A stretch of 64,000 bases of DNA from Desmodesmus armatus. Its lineage: Eukaryota; Chlorophyta; Chlorophyceae; Sphaeropleales; Scenedesmaceae. A model generated the notes under the pieces. That model had not been told where the DNA came from. It ran no database searches and saw nothing but the letters and a program-made list of their open reading frames with translations. Shown here piece by piece: positions 13,262-23,509 of the stretch; the stretch's first letter is position 1; every line of letters begins with the position of its first letter. The translations under genes and the position numbers were made by a program. The stretch is from contig VIIQ02000030.1 of the NCBI GenBank assembly GCA_007449985.2, positions 124,001-188,000 on the forward strand. The letters are read 5' to 3'.

Positions 13262-13905
13262 TAGGAACCTGAGCACCAGATTCACGGAAGGTGCCACATG
13301 CACTGTCACTCTCATTGAAAAAATCCATGTATGCATGGCAGCCCATGCTAACACACAACTGTCAACCAAATGGCCTCAGGGCCCAGCACACACTCTTCTC
13401 CATTCGGTCCGAGGCATTTACCAACACCACAGAAACAAGTGGTGCGGTGGTGGAAGGGCAGTACTACTGGGCAGTACTAGTAGTAGTACATTGGCATGCA
13501 GGCTGTATCACGGATGCCATCTGTGCAGGAGCGTGCAAAAAAACACCAGCCACGTCAAGTCCCTCTGCACAAGGGCCCTCAGGGTCAGTGACCAAGGAAG
13601 GGCGTGCTTGTGAGCCTGTTTTTGCAGGCAGCAACTTGCTGAAACCACAACACATTCTGCCAACCCAACCAACCAGAGCAGCAAGCCAGGCGACCCCTGA
13701 CAGTACTTTGCAGTGACTGCTGAGCTTGTAACACCTGTAATTGTTAAAACATGCGTAGGTGATAATGATCACGGGCGCCGACAACTGCCACATGGCACAT
13801 TTGCCAGTGACTGCACAGTATGAGCAGTACTGCAACAGCTTCATATTTACGCCACTGCTAGCCACAGCAGCATTTCTGAACGTCAAGTCAGCCAGACTTT
13901 GAGGC

Positions 13906-16619
13906 TCACAGCCTACGGCCTGCTGCCTTGGGTGCAGCTGTATCTGAGCGCTTGGGGTCGTATGAGAACTGGTAGACTGGTGGCCGTGGGGGTGAGCCCA
14001 CCTTGACGTCTGTGGTGCGTGTGCCCTGGATGCTGCTGTAGGGGCCGCCCTGGGAGCGCAGAGTGAAGTAGTTCTCGGGGGGACCAAACTTGGTGCCTGC
14101 AGCAAAGTTGACGGCTGCAGCAACAGACACAGGCAGCAGGCGTGCTTTGAATGTCAGCACACCCCCTTGTCAGTGCACAGAGTGCAAAGAAGGCAGTCCG
14201 TAGACGCACAACAAGCGCCCTTTTTACATCATGAGAGTAGCTCTTGTAGCGTATGCAGCGAATTTGGGCCCCGACCTCAGACCTCCTGCTATGTGACATG
14301 ATTAATGTGACCGGTGACCGTGTTTTTAGCAAAGCAGGTTGGTGCTCAAGCACAACAAGCTGGTGGTGCTGCTGCAACAAACAAAATAAGAGGTTGGTTC
14401 CAGGCTGGGCAGCACTAGACCCTTTTGATGCAACAGCTTCTCCACACTCACTTTGTGAGAGCCTGCGCCCGCCGCTCTTCTTCTCTCCTGCTGCCGCAGC
14501 TGTATCTGAGCGCTTGGGGTCGTATGAGAACTGGTAGACTGGTGGCCGTGGGGGTGAGCCCACCTTGACGTCTGTGGTGCGTGTGCCCTGGATGCTGCTG
14601 TAGGGGCCGCCCTGGGAGCGCAGGGTGAAGTAGTTCTCGGGGGGACCAAACTTGGTGCCAGCTGCAAAGTTGACGGCTGCAGCAACACGCAGAGCACATA
14701 CACAGGGCAGCAAACGTCAGTTCTACTTGTGTGAATGCTGCCACACATGCTGCTGCAGTGTCATGTGCAGCAAGTGCTGCGTCAGGCAAATGGCCAAAAA
14801 CAGCGCCTCAACTTGCGCACGCAGAGACACGCAATACGCCCCGTTCTTGCCGGCATCATGTAGCAATTGTTTTGACTGGATAGCTGCCAGCTGCATAGCT
14901 GCATGACAGCCACAGCAGCCTACAGGGGAAGAACACCAGCGCCTTTGCCAGATGCGAGTGCCCTAGCGAACAAAATCCAGGGTTGTCAACGGTCCACTCG
15001 CCGCTGGCGTGCTGACATACTGTTGAAAATACAGAACATGAAACATGATGTGGCACTGCTGCTTGGCAAAGCAGCGCACGCAGTGGCACCTGTGGCTATG
15101 GTGCCAAACCCTAGAAAAAAACACTTTTCCACACTCACTTTGTGACAGCCTGCGCCCGCCGCTCTTCTTCTCTCCTGCTGCTGCAGCTGTGTCTGAGCGC
15201 TTGGGGTCAAAGGAGAACTGGTAGACTGGTGGCCGTGGGGGTGAGCCCACCTTGACGTCTGTGGTGCGTGTGCCCTGGATGCTGCTGTAGGGGCCGCCCT
15301 GGGAGCGCAGGGTGAAGTAGTTCTCGGGGGGACCAAACTTGGTGCCAGCAGCAAAGTTGACGGCTGCAGAAAGGGGCAGTCAAAAACATTGACTGTCAGC
15401 ACAACTCTGCTGTGCGCAAGAAAATGCAGCCCCCAAAGCAGCACATTGAGCGCCTGTGCTGGCCGCCAGCATTCAGCACATGCAAGTTGCTTGAGCACGT
15501 TTTGCAGGTGTCATCTACACTGTTGGCACTTGGCAAGCGGTGACCAGCAGCAAGGTTGGATGAAGCAGACTGCCACATCGTGGCAATGCTGCTGCAAACA
15601 GGAATTGCGTCACATTGTGCCTGGCTCAAGCTGCAGCGGCACCCCCCCCACACACACAGCCCATGCTCACTTTGTGAGAGCCTGCGCCCGCCGCCCTTCT
15701 TCTCTCCTGCTGCCGCAGCTGTGTCTGAGCGCTTGGGGTCGTATGAGAACTGGTAGACTGGTGGCCGTGGGGGTGAGCCCACCTTGACGTCTGTGGTGCG
15801 TGTGCCCTGGATGCTGCTGTAGGGGCCGCCCTGGGAGCGCAGAGTGAAGTAGTTCTCGGGGGGACCAAACTTGGTGCCCGCAGCAAAGTTGACGGCTGCA
15901 GAAAGGGGCAGTAACAAACATTGACTGTCAGCACAACCCTGCTATGCGCAAGGAAATGTAGCCCTAAAGCAGCACATTGAGCGCCTGTGCTGGCCGCTAT
16001 CATTCAGCACATGCAAGTTGCTTGAGCATGTTTTGCAGGTGTCATCAACACTGTTGGTTTTGTTTAAGTGTATAGGGGGGGGGGGGGGCGGCCCCCACCG
16101 GCTGGCCACACACGCAACAACCGAGCGAGCCCGACTGCCGGGAGCCCGAGTCAAAGCCTCACACCGATGGGAGACGCCTAAACACCCCTTGTTCCAGGAG
16201 GTGCCCAGCACCCGGACCAAGAAGCATTACTGTTGGTACTTGGCAAGCGGTGTCCAGCAGCAAGGTTGGATGAAGCAGACTGCCACATCGTAGCAATGCT
16301 GCTGCAAACAGGTATTGCGTCACATTGTGCCTGGCTCAAGCTGCAGCGGCACCCCCCCCACACACACAGCCCATACTATGTAAGTAGTACTTACTTTGTG
16401 AGAGCCTGCGCCCGCCGCCCTTCTTCTCTCCTGCTGCCGCAGCGGTGTCTGAGCGCTTGGGGTCGTATGAGAACTGGTAGACTGGTGGCCGTGGGGGTGA
16501 GCCCACCTTGACGTCTGTGGTGCGTGTGCCCTGGATGCTGCTGTAGGGGCCGCCCTGGGAGCGCAGGGTGAAGTAGTTCTCGGGGGGACCAAACTTGGTG
16601 CCCGCAGCAAAGTTGACAG
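13906..16619 (-). CDS. Unrecognised protein made of tandem 75-residue modules (start not found)
   Basis: Five related exons in gene order: 16395-16619, 15671-15895, 15139-15363, 14452-14676, then the terminal exon 13906-14114. The four internal exons are each exactly 225 bases, start with the last two bases of a codon and end after the first base of one, so any of them can be added or skipped without shifting the frame. Each encodes a 75-residue module with AGTKFGPPENYFTLRSQ, GPYSSIQGTRTTDVKVGSPP, PPVYQFSYDPKRSD and a basic end GGRRLSQ. The last exon keeps the module but ends AAGRRL then TGA. The modules are almost identical, so the copies are young or kept alike. I do not recognise the family; no signal peptide, membrane segment or catalytic motif is visible. 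The first exon should lie above 16640 and end in phase 1, but none could be chosen with confidence. Confidence 0.75.
16058..16236. mobile_element. 171-base insertion with 8-base target-site duplication
   Basis: Compared with the sister intron copy near 15523-15535, where ACTGTTGG runs straight into cacttggcaagcgg, the copy here has ACTGTTGG at 16050-16057, then 171 foreign bases (16058-16228), then ACTGTTGG again at 16229-16236. It begins ttttgtttaagtgtata followed by a run of 14 G (16075-16088) and ends ccaagaagcatt. Read on the minus strand it ends in TTAAACAAAA, as a short A-rich tail would. No terminal inverted repeats were seen, so the class is open (SINE-like or a hAT-like remnant, given the 8-base duplication). 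It carries no coding frame of its own. Confidence 0.7.
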
Positions 16620-16639
16620 CTGCAGCAACACGCAGAGCA

Positions 16640-18704
16640 CATACACACCGAGTACGTCAACATCAGTGCATGTCCATCAAGGGTGTCCGTCAAGACTGTC
16701 AGAAGAAATGTATTCATGTTGATTTCGACCACCATCACAGACAATCTTTGTGCAGGGAGCAGTGTTATTGAACACTGAGCAGGAACATTCCCTGCAATTT
16801 GAAGATGAAGCACAACATGGGAATGCTTTGTGCTCGCCGACAAATGCTGTCCTGCCCCATTCTACCACTGCAAGGGACGCAAGGAAGCCTGGAGGCTGAC
16901 ACTGTTGTCTGGCATGTCAGGGAGGCTCCCCCCACAGCTTGGTGACCTACTCTGCAGCAGTTTCCTTTGCCCCTGCCCGCCTTCTGCTGACGCCCTGCAA
17001 ACATATAAGTAATATGAAGCGGCTCAGTCGCAACAAAGACGAGCGGTTCAAGAGAGCGCTGCCAGAAACACTGCACACACGTTGCTGATCGAGGATTGCT
17101 ATCAATCATCCGGCTGCTAGCTTGCGAGGGCGACCCTAATGCTCAATGAAAGCAAGTTGAAGGACTCTGCATGCATCTTCCTGCAGGTGATAGACCACTC
17201 CAGCGGCCTGGGGTGAGTACATGCTGCTGATACGTCTGCTGCGCTTACCTGGTTGGCGCTGCAAGCAGGACAGCTGCCAGCAATGCAGCGAGGCAGACCT
17301 TTGCACGCATGGTTGCTGAACTTGGGTGGATTGTGCACTTGAAAGGCTCAAGGCCTGTGTCAGGCTGTCCCGTACGAGCGCAGCAAATGCACCAAATTCA
17401 GCTCTGTTGATGGCACCGCTAACACCTCTGCAGCCTTTTACTAACAAGAGGGCACAGCTTTCGTGGGTAATAATGCTCGGGTGAAGGTCCCAGCTTCGAA
17501 TATTGAACCAAAGAGTGAGAGCCATGCAAGTACCTTGCTTGCGGTGTCGCCTGATGTTCGGATTCCATCAACGCTTCGGATCAATTACTAATGACTTTTG
17601 CAGAACGGCTAGGGAGCACCTTACCCCTCTTTGGCCCAAAGTGTCCCAACGTGTCACTTCACCCATTCATCCTCACCAGGAGCATCCCACCAGTCAAAAC
17701 AAACGGTCCTCAACATGAAAGTGTTTTGTGCCGTGGTCCGAATAAGGGCGCAGCGGGAGTCAACTCGGTCAAAGTACTGCGTGGAATTTGTGCATCTCGA
17801 CGAGCCACAGGCTAAGGTTGCACTTGAAAACCATCATGTAACGTGGGTGAATGACATTTTCCAGTCTGAATGAAGAGTATCTCAAGCTTGATACGACGGG
17901 GCCAGCCTCTCTCTCACTTTGTTAACATCTGTACAGACCCCAAGTACAGCCTCAAGCATGGCCAAGCCAGACTGGCTGTATGTATCGTTGATTGTAGCAG
18001 TCAGAACTCTGGTGTTTTTGATGATGATCTGGCATGCTGCATTGCGCTGTGCTGACTGGTCTGCAGCGTTGGGCTTAAGCCCCAAGCTTGGGTGGCACTA
18101 ACAACGGTGGGGTGGCGTCTTGACCTGGTCACCTGTCCGGCACTGCCCTAGATAGCAGCTGAATGATTCTGTTGCCAGTTTCATGAAACTCTGACAAGGC
18201 AGAACGCTTAGACGCGTCGGCAGCAGGACAGCAGCTGAACATTTTCTTGACTAATCAGATGCATGCAGGGGGCAAATAACAAACGATGCACGCAAGCACG
18301 TTGTATGAAGCTGGATTGTTGGTCTGCCACCGAAGCTACCGTGATACGCAGCACCCAGCGTACATCCCAGTACGCGCGCGGCAGTTCAGGCTCACTTCAA
18401 ATACCGCCACCATCAAGTCTCAAAATAAATACTTCCTGTTATTTACAGAGGATTTCAGGTGTTTTATCAAGATAGCGTGTGTACACTTGCACATCGAGTT
18501 TGACCTCACGATTGCTCGGAGCTTTCCCGCTGGTCCTCACATTACAGTAAGTAATTGATCATGAACAAAAAATTTGAAAGGCAAATACTTGAATCCTGCT
18601 GTGACGCACTGGGCCAGCGACATTTACTGATTGGGCTGTACTGCTGCTGCCACTGCAGCCTTAACAATAAGAACATTGCTGCTTGTGCTTGCAGGCATTA
18701 CACA
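16640..18704. other. 2-kb region without an assigned gene
   Basis: It must hold the 5' end of the minus-strand repeat gene and the promoter of the secreted Trp-rich gene. Open frames that read somewhat like coding sequence are 17140-17213 (+, MLNESKLKDSACIFLQ, followed by a GTGAGT donor), 17715-17873 (+, 52 residues, starts MKVFCAVVRIRAQRE) and 18286-18558 (+, 90 residues, contains KYFLLFTEDFRCFIKIACVH). They could be exons of one unrecognised gene, but no phase-consistent splice model joins them. A minus-strand frame at 17136-17525 overlaps the first and is equally unsupported. Confidence 0.3.
18286..18558 (+). CDS. Possible small protein or exon, unrecognised
   Basis: ATG-initiated frame of 90 residues in a locally less GC-rich stretch. 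The second half is hydrophobic and aromatic (KYFLLFTEDFRCFIKIACVH). It matches no family I know. It ends about 150 bases before the signal-peptide exon of the Trp-rich gene, so it could be part of that gene's 5' leader instead of a protein. Low confidence. Confidence 0.15.
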   Translation: MHASTLYEAGLLVCHRSYRDTQHPAYIPVRARQFRLTSNTATIKSQNKYFLLFTEDFRCFIKIACVHLHIEFDLTIARSFPAGPHITVSN

Positions 18705-21700
18705 ATGAAGACAGCAGCAGCGTTGATGTTGCTGCTTATTGCTGGTGCCTCAGCAGGTGATCTTGCACTGCACACTTGGCTCATGCTCTGCTGATTGCAA
18801 TTGACTGGTCGAGGCTTGTTGAGCCTCTCAAAGTGCATCTCATGAAGCTAATGAGTGCGCAGCACCGACCAGCAGTGCACAAATCAAAGCTATCGCTGCA
18901 TCAGGCCCACATAGTGGCTGACACTTGCTGCTGCTGCTGCATTGCCCTCACTGTCTGCAGCCAGCAACAGCCAACAAAACAGGGGCTGGCAGTCAGGAGG
19001 AGGCCGCATATGGCAAGGACGCCACCTGCTGGGTGAGTCACCAGGAGTGATGTGTAACACTGTCGCATATTGCGTGCATGGCATGCACACAATATGTTAC
19101 ACATAGCTGTCTGTGCAAGCTGCACAGATGGTGCTGCCCTTGGTAGTCTGCACATTGCACCGCGTTCCCAACATTGCAATCAGTCATGTATTAATGTAAC
19201 AAAAGGCAGGTCAAGGCCGTCTGCTCAGGCCATGCTTGACTGTGCAGCTCCTTGCACAGTGGAGGCAGCTTGCAGGTACTCACAAAGCTGCTGTAATAAA
19301 TGCCACACCTCATCCAGTTGACCCAGGCCCTTGCTTTCAGCACTCCTGAGCTGGTGCATGCGGATACTGTGCTTTGCCCTAGCCCCCCTTGTGTCAACAA
19401 ATGCAGCTGTTACCACAAATCCGCCAATTGAGTGTGGCCTGCCCCAACATGCAAGGTTTGCTGCTGGTTGCTGCTTGCTGCAGGCCCTGACAGTGTTGAC
19501 AACCACAACTGGGAGGGGAACAATGGCCGCCCCTGGAAATCGCGCTGGTCAGGCGGTAGTGGCCGAACCTGGCAAGGGCGCAAGCTTGCAGGTGGGTGCA
19601 CAGCGATTGCACAGTGTATGTAACAATTCCTGCCAGCCCAACGCCCCAAAGGAGAACGGACATGGAAGGAGGGTGGGCATTGGGTCCACTCCATGTCAGG
19701 GGCTCGACCGCAGAGCCCTGGAAAGAAACAAAACAGAAGTGAGCAAGGCTAAGAAAGGATGTTGTCTTGCATACTGTGCTAGCAGCAATGCGATTTTACC
19801 CATTTAAAGGTTGAGTCTGCGAGCTTGTTTGTCTGTCTGCCGGTTGGCTGGCTGCAGCTGCTGAGAGTGCTGAGGGTGTTGAGAGCAAGCAGGCCGACCA
19901 AGCTGCTGACAACCGCATCTGGCAGAATGGAGGCTCCAGCTGGACAGGTGCTTGGCGCAAGCTGGCCGGCACTGATGGTGAGTAAGCTGGACCAAGGGCT
20001 CTGCTTCAGGCCATGTTTGCCTGGGCAGCCCCTTGCACAGTGGAGGCAGCTTGTTGATACTGACACGGCTGCTGTCACTGCTGCCACACTTCATCCAATT
20101 GACCCAGGCTTTGCTTTCAGCACTACTGAATTGGTGCATGCGGATACTGTGGTGGGGCTCTGCCCCAGCCCCCCTTGTGGCAACACATCTAGCTGCCCTC
20201 GCAATCTGCCAATTGTGTGGGCCCTACCTCAAAAGCAAAAGCTCTGCTGCTGGTTGCTGTTCTACTGCAGGCGCCGACAGTGCTGACAACCGCATCTGGC
20301 AGTCAGGCAGTGGCCGCAGCTGGCAGGGTGGCGGTGGCGGCCACATCTGGCAAGGGCGCAAGCTTGCAGGTAGGTGCACAGCGGTTGCACAAAGCACTAC
20401 CCCTGCCAGCCCAACACATCAAACTGGACACGGGGCCCACCCTAGGTTAGGACTCGGCAGCAGAGCCCTAACATTGCTCCATCAGAGAGTGAGGCAGCCT
20501 CAGAAACGACATTATTGGACAAACTATGCAAGCAGCGATACAGCACACCCCTGCAAGCTTGAGTCTGCGAGCTCTTTTGTGTGTCTGCGCCTGTTGGCTG
20601 GTTGCAGCTGCTGACAATGCTGAGGCAGTTGAGAGCGCCCAGGCCGAACAGGCTGCTGACAACCGCATCTGGCAGAGCGGTGGCCCCAGCTGGACAGGGC
20701 GCAAGCTGGCCGGCACCCATGGTAAGTAAGACCTGTCGCTGCACACCACAGCATGACAACACCACACATTGCGGGGCAACACATAGATGCGTCCAGGTGT
20801 TGCCAACAGACATGGACGGAAAGGGTTGTAACACTTTTAGCCAATCTTGGACGGCGACTGTGACTGGGCCGCAGGCAGCACTGCTGTGGCAGGCTGTGCA
20901 GCTGCTGATGGTGATGGTTATGCCTGCGGATATGACCATAGCATCAGCAGATGCACAGCTTGTCACAGTATGCATGCCCCTCTGCCTTGGACACAGCCAA
21001 GTTTTGCTTTGTGCCGAGCACCATGACATGGCACCGAAAGGCCTTGAAGCTGCTGCTGTTACTGCTGTTGCTAGTCTTGCTTCTCCATTGGCACATGGCC
21101 TGGATCCCAAAGTGATAAGGCTGTCCACAGCAGCAGCAGCTCTGAGGCCCTGAAATTACAAGCATGAAGCTGCCACTGCGGCTGCAGCTGCTGCCAAGTC
21201 CAGCCATTCTTATCATGATAGTGACAGTGATCACCACAACCCTTGCAAATGGTCTGGGTTGAGTAGCATGGCATGCTTGGTGGTAACGCTGTGTGGTCGG
21301 CCACCTTTTGGCAGGACGCTTCACCACCTATGCTTTGGTTGGCTGCTGAATGTGTGCCTTTTATCGCACAACCGTACCTTGTGCTGCACTGCCGGCTGGT
21401 GTCCCTGTAGCCGCCGACAGTGTTAACCGCAACCGCATCTGGCAGAACAACAGTGGCCGCATCTGGCAAAGCGGCGGCGGCCGCATCTGGCAGGGGCGCA
21501 AGCTTGCAGGTGGGTACACAGCATACCAAAACCTCACATGAACCAGTCAGACAGAGAGCCGAGCATCGGTGGGACCAACGCAGGGCGAACAGCACCCATG
21601 CCATCACTGTCAATTGACCAAGCGCACCTGTAAAAGCAAGTACACCCCGCGGAGTAGCCTCTTGGTAATCTTGTCACAACACAGTGTTGGGGGTTTGTTT

Positions 21701-22357
21701 GCTGCAGCTGCTATACAGCTATCATAGCTGTGCACGTCAGTAAGACACTGTCTGGCAGCTGGCAGCTCAAAGTACTGTCAGGATGCAGGGTGTCCTTCGA
21801 TAACTGCTGGCAGTGTCCCAGTTACTTTGCTAACTTTTTGCCTGCCTGTTGCCTGGCTGCAGCTGCTGAGGGTGTTGAGGGCGCCCAGGCGGGCCAGGTT
21901 GCTGACGACCGCATCTGGCAGAACAATGGACCCAGCTGGAAGGGCGCCGGTCGCGGGTGGCAAACCGGCGGCCGCTGGAACAAGCGCAAGCTGGCCGGCA
22001 CTGACGGTGAGTGTGGCCTGTCAGTGCACACCACAATGAATGCCATGACAGGATCTGCAGATAGTGATGCTGATAATGACGCGGCTGTCAATGTCAACAT
22101 CACCACTGGCAGCTACACGTCGCGTCACAGGATCAAACACTTGGCCCGGTGGCAGTCCAAATCCGGTCCCTTCCTGCCAGCATGCATATGTTGCTGCCAG
22201 GGTGCTGCCGCAAGTGAATTTGGTGCCTTCCGGCTCTCTGAAATGTGGCTGCTGCTGCAACAAGTATTGACAATTTACCTTCTGCTGCTGCTGCTGCTGC
22301 TGCCACTTCTGCGGCTGCTGCTTGCCTTGTTTGCATACAGATGCTGGCGACAAGTGA
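18705..22357 (+). CDS. Secreted Trp/Gly-rich repeat protein built from duplicated exons
   Basis: Predicted secreted protein of about 275 residues. Exons: 18705-18756, 18961-19032, 19484-19591, 19858-19977, 20271-20369, 20608-20721, 21411-21509, 21863-22006, 22341-22357. Exon 1 is exactly a signal peptide, MKTAAALMLLLIAGASA. All eight introns are phase 1, so every internal exon is frame-neutral. Two exon types occur: a short one with R-WQ and WQGRKLAG, and a long one with an acidic AE-AEGVES-QA-QAADN lead before RIWQ-GG-SWTG and RKLAGTDG. After exon 1 the order is short, short, long, short, long, short, long, then a tiny tail ending DAGDK and TGA. The repeated Trp-Gln-Gly pattern suggests a cell-wall or extracellular-matrix role, but this is inference; I do not recognise the family. 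Introns before exons 3 and 5 are also copies of each other. Confidence 0.7.
19225..20369 (+). repeat. Duplicated intron-exon units inside the Trp-rich gene
   Basis: The segment about 19225-19591 (intron plus a short-type exon) is repeated at about 20005-20369. Shared intron landmarks in both are ccttgcacagtggaggcagc, ccagttgacccagg / ccaattgacccagg, ctttcagcactcctgag / ctttcagcactactgaa and tggtgcatgcggatactgt. This shows that the gene grew by copying genomic blocks holding a whole exon, about 780 bases apart. Confidence 0.8.
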
Positions 22358-22754
22358 TGGCTGATTGTTCCCGCAATGGCATGGCCAACAGATAGCAGTG
22401 GGGGCAGCTAAGACTTGTTGCTGCACTGTGCAGCCAGGGGTGCAAGGTCAACAGACAGCAGTAGGGGCAGCTGAGATTTGCCAGGGGCGCAAGCCCTGTC
22501 AGCAGGTCACGCATTTCTGACTTGTGCGCCGTGTGTAGCGGTTTTCACAAGTACTTTAGGACAATTTATTTTTTGAGTTGGATGGAGCACTTCTTTTTCA
22601 TCTCATTGGCTGCCACATGAAGTTGACAGTCAAGCATGCATGCTTCCTGGCCACGTACAGCTATTGTCGTCAGCTGGCTGACACAAAGCTGTGTGCTGGC
22701 CTGACTCAATGTACTAGCATTTGGCAGCAGCAGCTGCTCACTGCCTGCCTCCCT

Positions 22755-22759
22755 TGTAA
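22755..22759 (+). terminator. TGTAA polyadenylation signal, Trp-rich gene
   Basis: TGTAA about 400 bases after the TGA stop codon, the best match seen on the plus strand in this gap. By motif and distance only. Confidence 0.4.
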
Positions 22760-22858
22760 CATAGAAAGCAAGACAGAACCAGGACGTAGATATCTATGGC
22801 TGTCGTTGTTACCCTCTACACAGCTGTCCCCTGCCGCCCTCTCCTTCTTTGTTGTAGA

Positions 22859-22981
22859 ACAGTACATGTACTGCTTTGACAAAACAGCCAATAACGCATG
22901 CTCAGAAGTTACACCAAGACAGTAGTACATTTCGACAAAACAGCCAGTGCACATGCTCAGAAGTTACACCAGGACAGTACA
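22859..22981 (+). repeat. Tandem direct repeat, two copies of about 55 bases
   Basis: Both copies contain acaaaacagcca, catgctcagaagttacacca and a gacagta end, with a few differences between them. They follow the 3' end of the Trp-rich gene. No function is evident. Confidence 0.75.
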
Positions 22982-23509
22982 TGGCTGTGATGCAGGGACA
23001 GCTCGGTCTGTTGTGTAAAAGCTGAAACACAGCGCATAGTCCCAATAACTGAGAAATATATTGACAGCTGACGTCCCTGCAAGCAGCTGCGTTGATGCAC
23101 TCCCAACACCGCACTTTCTGCAAACCACTCCACAGCATGACCTCAGGCAACATAGGAACAGCAACACCATGCTGGCGATGATATAGGTCTGTCATCACAA
23201 TTGGTACCAGTGTTTTGCAATAGATACAAACTGTCATTGGCGGAGGTATCTTCGTCGATCGCGTGGTACAGCGCTAGGACGTGGTTGTTTGTCACTTTGA
23301 CCCATTGAAGTGACTTGCGAAATGACAAAAGAGACGCAACTCGTTCATTAATTATTTTTTCTTCCTGCACTTAGGCGTTCTGCGGTGCCCTGATCAGCAC
23401 CTGTGAAAGCACAAGTTCAGTTCCCGCCTCTTCAGCACGAGGGCGGGCGACTTACGTATTAAGCAAACCGAACCACACATATTAAGTAAATAGCAGTTGT
23501 TTCAGGAAA

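Larger units (their letters stand above)
12974..13905. other. Convergent 3' region between GlyRS and the 225-base exon gene
   Basis: About 930 bases between two stop codons that face each other. A TGTAA signal for the plus-strand gene is at 13083 and one for the minus-strand gene at 13257-13261, so the two 3' ends are expected to lie close together without overlap. The remaining open frames on both strands look like chance frames in untranslated sequence. Confidence 0.6.
13906..16640 (-). repeat. Tandem exon-plus-intron duplication array
   Basis: Not only the exons but parts of the introns are repeated. The introns at about 15364-15670 and 15896-16394 share most of their sequence, including the stretch from ttgactgtcagcacaa through aagcagcacattgagcgcct to gttggatgaagcagactgcc. 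The sequence just upstream of the exons at 14452 and 16395 shares gtatgtgctctgcgtgttgc before the acceptor. The duplicated unit is therefore a whole exon with flanking intron, about 530 bases long where undisturbed. Confidence 0.85.
22358..23509. other. 3' region of the Trp-rich gene and promoter of the subtilase
   Basis: A TGTAA signal at 22755-22759 probably ends the upstream transcript. A tandem repeat follows at 22859-22981. The last part (about 23380-23509) leads straight to the subtilase ATG and should hold its promoter. No gene was recognised. Confidence 0.5.
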
